Source: Pempheris klunzingeri
Taxonomy: Eukaryota; Chordata; Actinopteri; Acropomatiformes; Pempheridae
Direction: 5' to 3'
NCBI RefSeq assembly: GCF_042242105.1
Contig: NC_092031.1
Location: 3,432,175-3,496,174 of the forward strand
Length of the DNA: 64,000 nucleotides
Positions within the stretch are counted from its first letter, which is position 1. Every line of letters begins with the position of its first letter. Positions 33,204-45,000 of this stretch are shown here, one piece after another. The position numbers and the translations under genes were made by a program. Below the pieces are notes generated by a model. It saw only the letters and a list, made by a program, of their open reading frames with translations. It ran no database searches and was not told the origin of the DNA.

Positions 33204-36014
33204 CAGACATCTACTTTCTGCTAACAATCACACATTTAGATGTAAATTACTCACATTGCCCCCCTCAGATTTTGGATTATAAACATTCAGACTTAGTTTA
33301 TTTAAAGTGTTTGTGCTGCATATGGAGTCGCTCTCATTCATGAATATTTCAACCTTCACTGGCTGTAGTTTTAAGTCCAAAAATGAGATTATGGCTGTTA
33401 TAATCCTGGCATTTTAACCCCATCCCCTGATATGATGCATCCTTTGCTTTGGCTTCCATTTTCATATAATGAACTCATGATGCCACTTATTAATCGATAT
33501 GCACGTACATATCTCCTCTCCTGTGGGTCAGACACGAGGAAAAGTTCATTCTGACCAAGAATTATTTGTCTGTTTGGCCTTTAAATGTGTTTGAAAGTGG
33601 TTGTGGGCCATAAATGACAAATTTTCAATAGATTATTTTTGCAGAAACTCCTCCTAAAGCCTTGTGGAGACAGAAACTCTTGGCTGCCATCCAATGAGAT
33701 CAAAATAATTTTTTTAACCTGGTGAATATTCCTTTGCGTTCTTCCTTGACTAAGCAAGCTCAGAAACTTGCAAATCCTTTCATCCTGTTTCCAGCGCATG
33801 CTTTCATCACCGAGGTCAGTTACTGTCATCCTCTGCTGCTCTTACGTAACAGCGAGCCAGGCTGCTCCTGCTCAGATTTAGAGGGATATCGATTTGGATG
33901 TAATACGGCAGTCATTGTGTGTCCACCGAGATGGCCTATATTCTCACTGTGTCAAAGTTCACAGGGATTCTTTGCACTCTGCAGACTGATGGTGATCGCA
34001 AATACAGAGTTTATTGTTGACTAAAGTCTGAGCGAAGCACACTGGAAATGCTGCAGCTGCATGATGTGTGCTGCGTTTTCTCCATGCAAACAAAATGTGG
34101 TCGCTACGTGTTCTCATGGAGGCACCAGCTGCATGTTTTATGTTTCTACATCTACAAAGAAGTAAAAGGTTTTTAAAAAGTGCCATAAAAACAAAGGAAA
34201 TTATTATTATTATTATACTTTTCGATTAATCTAATCTGGTAATTTCAAGCACTTTGATTGTAGTCAGCATCTGTGCACTGTTTATGTTTTGCTCTCTGCC
34301 TCGGGATCGTGTTTGTCCATACCCGAGTGACAAGTAGCTAAAAACATCCCCTGAAAAACCAATTAAGCAGAGGTTGGTAATCCTCTCTCTGCAGGCGGTA
34401 CCGGCCGTCACATACTGTAGCTGCTGTACCAGCATGTGCAGATCATGCAGTGTCCAGTGTGACGAAGCTCCTCTCACTTGGGTTTGTTTGTCATGCTGTA
34501 TAACTGGTGAAACAAGGGCCTAAATTACTAAATACATCATCAGTATTTTGGCCTGAAAAAGGACGATATTTACATAAACAAAGGTCTCAAAACAACATGA
34601 ACATGCCAATATGTTGCACCACAAAATATGACCTCGGAAACAGCCGTAGAGTTGAATCAGCACTTCTTTGACACAAAAATTGAACATTATAACCCTCAAA
34701 AACTAGTATATATTGCAGGGCTGCTGGGTAGGAGCATGCTACAGGGTGTTTATGTCTTTTTTTTTTTTTAAAGCACCCCCACTTATGTTCAAGAGCTCGA
34801 AGATTATCAGATTATTCTGTGACACATCCTGCAGCCACAAGATGAAAAGAGACTTCTCTCCTGTTTTTCCCTCAAAGATATGCCAAAGGAAAAGCATCAC
34901 ATACATCACAAACAAGCCTCATTCATTTGGAAATATAGAGCATAAAATGTCACATCAGTTGTCTGAATTTGGTTTGAACGTTCAGTGTTTAGTTCAGTGA
35001 AGCGCTCAGCGTCGGGGACTTTAACATCCACAGTGATCTAGACGAGGATCCAGGATATACGACGTGTATCCAGGCAGCATTAATGGCACCACATGAACCG
35101 AGAGCTCAGCTCCCACCTCTGTTAGGTAACTGGATTACATCTCGTCTCCTGCTCTGTTGAGCCCGTCGAACACGTTCTCTGTGTTTTTTTGCTCGCGGAG
35201 CTGCCTCGTCCTCATGGGTCCTCACACGGCCCTCCGTGAAGGACGACATCAAACGTAACACGTCTAACATTTTAGAGGGAGGGAGACTCATGGTGAAAAG
35301 TCATTCATCGGGATTCCAGCTCCTTAAACGGGCTTTTCATGACTTTATAACTTTGCAAATTGAATATCTTAATCAAAACAATCTCACTACGATGTGCATT
35401 GTGTAGATATTGTGGAGCTTTTGATCACATCACATGATCTTCATCATCAGGAGTTGCAGTTTGACCAGCTGCAATGGAAGTGTGGATGCTCAAATTTCAA
35501 TTTTTTGGAAAAATCTTTGTATTTTTAGCCATGGGTTAGTCACATCACACCATTTAGTATTCACATCATTTACTTAACGATATAATTAGCAGTAAAACAC
35601 AGTACAAATACTGTAAATGTAGGTAGAATGGCTCCTGTTAGTGTTACTGGATCATTGTTATTGATACAAAGATTAAAGTACTAAATATTGAAGTTCTATA
35701 ATATTATAGATCACTTCCTAAAGTACTTGGTAGTTCAATTTATGATACTTGATGTTTTTATGTGTTTCATGTGTCCAAAATGTTGTCAGAAATGGAAATA
35801 TAATAATAATAAGCTCTAAATTTAGATTAAATTCAGAGTAATCAAAATATGAATTACTTGCTGCCCTACTTCAGACAACAAGAATATTTGAATCCTCTCA
35901 TTGTCTAACCTGCTGATCCTGACCTTACAGGGGGCTTTTGGCAGACTGCAGCAGATCTCTCTCAACAACCAGCCGATCGTAACAGGGAGTGGAGTCTGAG
36001 GTCTGCGCTCTGAA

Positions 36015-39000
36015 ATGGATTCATACGGGTCTTCACTCAACCGCAGCCAGTCGCTGGCGAGCGGCCTGGAGAAGTCCTCACCGTCGTGGAACAAACCATC
36101 GCACTCCCGGAGCAGCAGCACAGTGTCGTCCCGCCACTCCAGACAGGTGAGGCTTCGTGTCAGGTCAGACTTCTCCACCTCTTCCTTCCTCCACTCCGTC
36201 ACCAGGAGGAGGTCTAGAATAATGACTGACCTTTGTCGTCACTTTAGGTGTTTGTTTTTGGCACTGAGAGGCTTTGGTTACTGATGAAGTAACCACACAG
36301 GTTTGAAATGTAGTCAGTAATGAAATACATATCAAGTAATCTAATCTGAATACTTAAGATCAAAAACAAACATGGACGCAGTCACAAAAACTTAAAAAAC
36401 GTATTAAAATATTTTGTTTTCGCTTTAAACATCTGAAATCATTTTCAGTAAAGTAAAGTAAAATGCATTTTTCCCACATGTTGTAGAGGCTTTAGAGTTT
36501 TTGTCGTTGATTTTAATAAGACACATAGAGAACATACTCAAAGTGTTCTCTGTTTTCACTGTCAATATATAAAGTTCACTGAAAATAAAAATGAATAAAG
36601 GCTCCATTATCCATGAATTATCACTGAATAAATAACAACAGTATTAGTTAAACATACATTATTTAAAAAAAATAATTCCATAATTAAAATATTTCCACAT
36701 TTTAAAGACTTAAACATAAATTTAATCACATAATCTTTGACAGTGTAAATATAATGTAGTTGCACATTAATCTGCTCAATAGCACTTAAACAACATATAA
36801 AAAGAGGAAAATCACACAAGTAAAAATAAGAATTTAAAGACAAGACAGCGGTTAAACTATAGGAATAAAATGACCTTCTGTACACCAGAATATTTCACGG
36901 TTTTGCTGATCAATTGATCAGTTGATCAAAAGAGAAGAAAACTGTGACTCACTTCACACAATCTGTTGCATTTGCTGTTGTTGGTTTTCAAAACCGAACG
37001 TAGCAAAGTCACCTCAGAGTCGATGTTTTTTCCGTAGATTATCAAAGACTGGGAGGTGATCGATGACGTTCACGTAGAGATGCACACGGGAGGCGATAAT
37101 CCGCACGATGTGACCACCCCGGGTATCTGTGAGGGATATCTTCTCAAGAGGAGGAAGTGGCCGCTGAAGGGGTGGCACAAGGTGAGAAATCTGCCCTCTG
37201 TTCATCCCTCTTAGATGTCAAGATGCTGACTTCATGAATAAAAGATGATGTTTGATCTCTTGTCCAGCGTTACTTCGTCTTGGAAGCAGGGATCTTACGC
37301 TACTCTAAAAACCAACAAGATGTAAGTGAACGTTAAAAATTCTAAAACAGGATTTTTCTCCTGCTGGATTTGGAGACACTTAAACGTATCTTCTTTTCCG
37401 TTGCAGGTCTCCAGGGGAAGAGTGCAGGGCTCCCTGGATGTCAGCCTGGCTGTCATGTCGATAAACAAGAAATCAAATCGGGTTGACTTGGATGCAGGCG
37501 ACATTCTCTATCATGTGAAGGTGAATTTAGTCTTCAAATGCTGCCGCTATCTGTCTAACAAATAAATAGAGTGCCCTCAGATTAAAAAGACTTTCCTTGT
37601 CTCTTCAAGGCAAAGAGTCATGAACTCTTCTACATTTGGGTGACCAAGCTACAAGCCCACCGCTTGTACAAGAAGAATGAGGCGGCTCATCTTCACGGCG
37701 GCTTCCTCCTGAATTTGTCGCATGGCAGCGCGGCGCTACAAGCCCAGAGAAATGGAGATCTGGTGATTAAAACCCAATAATCTGAATTTCAGGCTTTAAA
37801 ATGTCTTAAAGGTGTTGAAATTGATTGGTTTATGAAGTTTGTGTTACTTTTTACTTCTAAATGTGTCAAAAGTACAAAACAAAGCACACCCAGCTAAGTG
37901 CATCGTGACAGTGTGCATGTCTCCTCTCATCAAAAAAACTTCTAGAAATAATCATTTTAAAAGGTTTTTTTTAACCTTCGTCTTGTATGGATGAGTGCAG
38001 CGTGTGTGGTTCTTGGTGGAGGCTTGTAGAAAATAACAAATGTAAACCTCACTGGCAAGAAAACCGTTGTGGATGTCAGAAAAACATAAAGCCACCGTAA
38101 AGAAAACGGAGGAAGCCTAGTTGTAGTCTAGTTCTCGTGTACACACACTTGCATACAGCTGAATGTGACTCTGACTTTCCTTCATACCCTTTCACATCCT
38201 ACTTTTTGTCAGTATGGAGAAGAAATTGGTCTTAAATTGCTCCCACAGTGGTTTTTAAATGGTCCTATAAAGTCTTAAATTTAACTTTAGAAATCCTGAA
38301 ATTAACAACAAAGTGAAAACCTAACACAATAATCTTTACAGGTGAGTCTTAGATTAACTTCCTCTGTGTGTGTTCACGTCACCAGAGCTCTGCAGGCTTG
38401 GCGGATTCAGCTGCAGCATCGGGGATGCTGCCCTCAGCTAACACCGGCGTGAACAGCAAAGTGTCTGCCTGGCTGCAGCAAAGTCACGACAGCGAGTCCT
38501 GCGTTCAAGGTATTTATCGTGTTTTAGCAAACGCAAGGACGCAATATTCACAAAGAGCCTCGTGAAGAAACACATTGATTAAGGTCTGAATAGTCTGAAC
38601 CAGAATTAAAGGGCAAAGACGAAGAGTGCATGGAACAGAAACGATCTGTTTCTGCTGCAGTGATTTCTTATATTTATAATTTAACTTTAACTGTCCATCA
38701 CTGGTGCTCTTTTAAAGAAGAATCCCACCCTGAAACACTGAAACACTGCTAAGAAAGTTAGATGTACATAAATTAGATGGATAAATTAGTTTTGAAAGGC
38801 ACAGATTCACGATATCTGGATGTGTAAAAGTATCCATAAACTCTTCTTCCTGTAACTGCACCCACAGTAATACAGCCAACCCTCCTTTTTTCACTGTAAA
38901 ATGTGATCGTGCCCACAGGACTCTTATCGGATTAATTAATTAGCGTCTCTCATGTGTTCTTCCAGAGCTGAATCGCTGCCATTTGGACCTTTCTGAGCTA

Positions 39001-42000
39001 AACCGCTTGATCCAGAGGCTGCAGACCTTGGAGGCGGGCCAGGCTTTCACTAACGGAGACCTGAGGCGCATCATCAGCATACAGGTAGACTTTAGCTTTT
39101 AGACCCAATCACTCCGTGTTTGTAGGCTAGCTAATGAAAAGTAGCTCCATAGTTAAATTACACTGTGCTTAATTAACAATAATAATAATGATAACAAGCT
39201 TTATTTATAAGTTATAAAGTGATTTACATGGTCAAAGCAGGATTAAAAACATTTCAGGACTTGAAGTAAAACAAATCAGACCCTTAAACAAAATAAACGA
39301 TAAATAATAAATCTAATAAGACATAATAATGACTGCAGTCAGCAGTTTTTCTTACCAACTTAGTTTATTTATCTCTTTCTTTTTCTATTTATCTATTCAT
39401 CTGTCTATTTTTTTTAATCCTGGCGTGACATTGAAGGAAAAAGGGCAAAGCAAGAATTTCATTGTGCGGTGAAACTTGTTTTTTATCTGCACTTATGGCA
39501 ATAAAATGACTGAACTGAATTGAATTTTATTCTGTCGTTAAAAAAAGAAGGTTTTTAGTGTTTAGTTTGAGCTGATGAACATGAAATATGGAGTTTTATT
39601 GAAAGCTTGTTTTAAATACTTGGGCTTTATAGCTTAAATGGGCATTTTCAAGAATTAGACTGAGTCACGCTAATATATGGTTTATTTCTTTTTTGTAATG
39701 AAGCACAATTTTGGACATAACTCAAGAATTAATTCGCTAATTATGACAAAAAATCCCACAAATGTCTAATTGGATGAAATAATGAAGTGATGACATTTAT
39801 TGTTCAAAAGGTCAAAGGTCGACTTCACTGGCACAAAAACACTTTTCTGGTTATTCATAACTCGGGAACAGAAAACAAGATTGTGACCATAATTTTTCAC
39901 ATTTGATACCGAGTTGGCGACGCTAATCTCGACTCTGGACCGACGTGGATGTAAACTGCAGCCTGACGGTTCGACTGTGCGCCAGTAATTCTGTTCTTTT
40001 CTCTTTTGTGGTTCAGAATCTTTCGCTTGAGAAGCCGAAGAAGCCGAGGTCGGGGAAGATGTGGGGCCACTCTCGCACGCTGTCCAGAGTGGAGGCCCTG
40101 GGAATGGTAAGAATGGTCTGTTTTTATTTTATTTATCCTCCTGATGTTGTTTCACATTGATTTCTATGTTGATTCAACCATTATTAATTAACCCTAACCC
40201 TAATTAACCATAATTAACCAAGTTAATTTGAAATACTACTTAGTTTTTGATTGAAATCATACATGAAGTCTTATTATTGGTAATCTTTACAACATATTGG
40301 GTTTAAGTATTTGACATCCCAACCCTCCAGTAACACTTTGGGGTCTTTCTCTAATCCAAAGCCTATTCGTGGGATTACTAAATCGGTAAGTTGGCAACGG
40401 GCACAACATGAAACAATCATCCTGAATGATGAATTAATGTGTTGTTTTTAGGTTGAAATGGTAAATTTGTTTTATTAATTGCACCAAATAAGCTCAGGCT
40501 GGTGTATTTGTATTAGATGCCTTAAAAAAAGTGTTTTATTCAACATCCAGAATTTATATTACACTTGAATATCTTGTTTTTCTCACAGAACCGAGCGAAG
40601 CAATGTCTGAAATGTTTGATTGTAGAATGGGCACATTTATAGATCAATAACGTAAACCAGCATTTAGTTTAGGAGCTAGACCAGTAGTTTTCAGTGCTGC
40701 TTTAGAAACCAGAGTACTGCTGGACGTCACAGCAGGAAACCCACAGGTGCAACTAATGACAGTGATTATCATTACCATTTCCATTTTGGTCAGATTAGTG
40801 TCACTGATTTAATTCACCAGGATAATCACGGGCATGAAACATTAAATGATAAAACAATTACAATCACACCAGGGATCCAATAAGCCTCAGAGCAGAAATA
40901 ACTGTCAGGGATTTCTGTTAAAAGGATGTTTGACATTTTGGGAAATGTGCTTATTTGCTAATATTTTCATGTTGATGAATTTCACTCGGTAAGTATGAAG
41001 CTGCCGCCAGCAGCCGGTTAGCTTAGTTTAGCTAAAACACTGAACAGCTAGCTGGATTTATGGGATCTTTTTTAGCTGATTGTCTTCAGTCCTCCTCTGT
41101 TCACCTCATAGCTGTCCTCCAGTCACCTGGGCAGCTCGGCTCACCTCGGTACATCCGTCCCCTCCATCCCTGACTATGTCTACTCCCAGCTGTCCCCTCC
41201 TCCTACCATATCGCCCGAGGGCAAGAAAATCCAGCAGGACATCTGCGCCATGTCGCTACGAGGTCAGAAAAACAGACACATGCATGTACAGTATACACAA
41301 ACACAGGTAGACAGAGGTGTCATTACCTGGCTTTATTACTGATGCAGTATTTTATGGTTTGCTATTTCTGAATAGCAGATAGATCTGGATGAGCAGCTGT
41401 AAAATCATAACAAACTAGCAATAAAATCTGTTTTCAATCAAGAAAATAATTTTTACATCAACACTTTATGTCAAATTATTAATTTCTTTAGTACAAAGTT
41501 GTGTAATAATAATGTACAGCCTCACCCTGCCAGGGTTTCTTTTACTGCCTCGCTGTACATTCATCCTTACGTATTGCAGGTGGATGAAATGCACACAGAA
41601 TCAAAAATCAGAGGAAGTCTGCAGAGATTATACAAGAGGGAAAATGTATATTCAAAGAAATCTGTCACTTCTTAATGCTCCTCAGTGCTCGGCTCCCTGA
41701 AGAATGTGCATGAAACTCTGACCCAGGAGAGGCAGAAGCTGCAGGAAGTCTGGGAAACTAACAACGTCCGCACATTAGCAGAGGTAAGATTCATTCTGCA
41801 CCTGTCACCTGGACAGGACTGGACTCCCTTGTGGTTTTTGATGGTAGATTTTCTTTGTTCCTTCCTCTTTCTCCTCCTCTTCCTCCGCCGTTAGCCTGCA
41901 CCGGTGAGGCGTTCGTCCCACGGGCCTCCTTCAGTAGCAGATTCGGCTGCTGAGTATTTTGACGCCAGCGATGACATCCTGTGCGGGAGCTCCTCTGAGG

Positions 42001-45000
42001 TGTCTGATGAATCGGGGCTTAGTGATGGAAGCACCACCAACTCTGAGCCAGAGGAAGGACACGGTGGGTACATGTATAGAAAAGGGGACATGTTTTACTC
42101 ATCATGAAGCATCTAATGGATGTCACAGGTGGGACAACCACCACCTGACCTCCTGACAAAGGTTTAGGTAGCATCTCAAAGTGGACCGAAATGAAAGCTG
42201 CTGCCTTTTTTAAATAAATGTTTGTTTATGAAATGCTCAATCGCCCACAAACTGTTATTACAAAAAAAAACAAACATGAAAAATGTCTCTGACCCATTAA
42301 GAAATACTAAATTTCTCCAAATGTTTTTGCCCAATGTTTGATATCATCATGATAAAACAGTTTGGGCTCTAAGAACCAACACATGAGGCAACGAGCCCCG
42401 CTCTCCCCTGCCTTCGTCAATGCAATGACTTGTGGTTATCCTGTCCCCCGGCTGCTAAAAACAGAAAGCAGAGTGTTGAATATTATCTCCTTTCACCACC
42501 ATTGCAGCATCAGCCACCCGGAAGTACCGTGCCAGCATTTCCAAGACTCCTAACAGCGTTGTTCCCAAGAGCACCGGCCGGCGAATCACACTGCCCGCTC
42601 ACTGTCCTGACAACAGCCACGTGGGCCTCATGGCTATCCTCTACAATAACATAGGCAAGGAGGCTTTTATTGATAAGTCACAAAGTGTTTTTTGACAGTT
42701 TTCTGAGGCTTACGTGCTGTTGTTCTTCAGGTAAAGACTTGGCTCGAGTGTCCATGCCTGCTCCTCTCAATGAGCCTGTGAACCTGCTGCAGAGGCTGTG
42801 TGAAGAGCTGGAGTACAGTGAGCTGCTGGATGCTGCCAACAACACATCAGACCCCTACCAGAGGATGGTAAGACAAACCAGCCATAAAGAAACAAGAAGA
42901 AGAAACAACGTCGACGCTGTAAAAGTCGGATTTGTTGTAGCAACCCTGATAAATTTGTGCACACAGTGAGGAAATGGTTGATAAATTAAATAAATGTTAC
43001 AAATTACACTGAACGTTTTACAAGAAAAGAAATTATTTGACGACTTTCAGTAGAAAGCCTACTTTGATCTTTAATGTTTGAGCCTTAGATCTGAAATATT
43101 GCTAAATACTGTGGCTGCTTTTGCTTCTCACTTTGACACCAAATCCTCCAACATTGTCTTGTCGGTCAACTCTCGTCAGATGATGAGTGAATGAGTGAAT
43201 TCACTTTATAATCATATCGTCCGTTGTCTGATTAAGTATTGATAACAAGCTTGGTTTTTGATCAATGTGGGTGCTGATATGTGAAAATTAAATGCTTTTT
43301 AAAAAAAATAAATAAAACAATGATAATAAATTCATCATTCAGACCAATAAAAGACCTTCAAGTGAGCTTGATATCAACACACCAGATCGAAGAATAGGAT
43401 TGAAACATTACCAATCATCAGTCATCAGAAATACAGTATATATATTTTTGTTGTCTAACTACTACAAGGAAGCAAACTTAATACGAAACAGCTCTAATTA
43501 ACTGTTGTTTTCCTCATCAAATCAAAGTGAGCTGTTGTATTTGATCTCTTCCAGGTTTACATTGCTGCCTTCGCCATCTCAGGTTACTCCTCTGCGACGT
43601 TCAGAAACCGCTATAAGCCCTTTAACCCAGTGCTGGGGGAGACCTACGAGTGCATCAGAGAGGACCGGGGCTTCCGCCTCATCAGTGAGCAGGTAGAAGA
43701 AGAGCTTCACAAACTAATTATATCTCTATGTAAAGTGTCCTTGGGCTTCTTGAAAGTTCTTCTTCTTATTATTAAATATCTTAGTCAGTTTCTTGTTTGT
43801 CTCATATCCATGAAAACCTTTAAGGTCCAGATGAAACTGACTTCCGTATCGTGACGTATTTCTGAGTGAAACACGAGTGACATAACATTGGGAGGAATTT
43901 GATTTGAATGACTGATGGTGTACAGAGATAGTTTTCATCGTTTCCGTCAGAGGGAGAGAGACGAATCCCATCTTATTCTCCAATAACTCCATAACTTGTG
44001 GTGGGAAGTCATGTTGTTATGTCATGACAAGGCAACATGGACGCCAAAAGATTCCTCACTGTTGGCGTCTAGAAGCTATTGAGTTTAGTTAGCCAGCAAA
44101 TGTGTGTATGTAAGACCATTATTTTCCTCAGACTATATGAATTATGATATATTAACTTACCGACCACCAAATAATTAACGTCCATGTCAGCAAAATGTCA
44201 CAACTTGGAGCTTTCAGAAAATTAAAGTTGTGTCTGTACCACAAGAGAAGGGGCGTTCATACGGCCTCTTATTGTGAAAACTGTAAACACGACCCTATTT
44301 AGAGGCAGAAAATTGTCTGCTGTGAAGAATCAGTGTTTAAGGCATAAGACTGAACGCCTTTTCTTCAGGTGCTACAAACTAAATCAATTAAATTAATGAT
44401 TTCAGTCAGTCAGAAGCATCTAAGCTCACAGGGATGAAGTGTGGGGGAGTACTACTACATATGTGAAAAAATGGATTTAAACCTTTTGTGAGCTCTTGAA
44501 GGCCTTCGTGGATCAGCGTTCAATCTTCTTCATGCTGATCTGAAAGTTTCAGAGTCAGTAATTCACCTCTTAATACTTCACCAGGTCTGCCACCATCCCC
44601 CCATCTCCGCCTGCCACGCCGAGTCCGAGAACTTCTGCTTCTGGCAAGGTGAGACTCTTCCTTCGTCAAACCACATTCTCGATTTCTTATCTTATCCTCC
44701 AGCTTTGCTTTGGAAATCGCTGATTGGAAAAACTGATCAGATGTAAATCCTGTTTATATTCCTGAACAGACCAGCGATGGAAGAATAAATTCTGGGGGAA
44801 GTCACTGGAGATTCTGCCAACTGGCATGGTGAATGTCACTCTTCCAAGGTAAACAGTCTCCATGTGGCCATCTGTATTCGCATTTTAAATTTAGACACCA
44901 GCCATTAAATGTAAGTGAAACTCATGTTTTCAGAAGTTGTTTGAGACATGAAACACTTTCCATAAATATTTCCACTTTTAAAATGACACAGACAGGACAG

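Noticed and set aside
40188-40205. Telomere-like AACCCTAACCCTAA
   Set aside because: Only two units within AATTAACC repeats; too short to mean an interstitial telomere.
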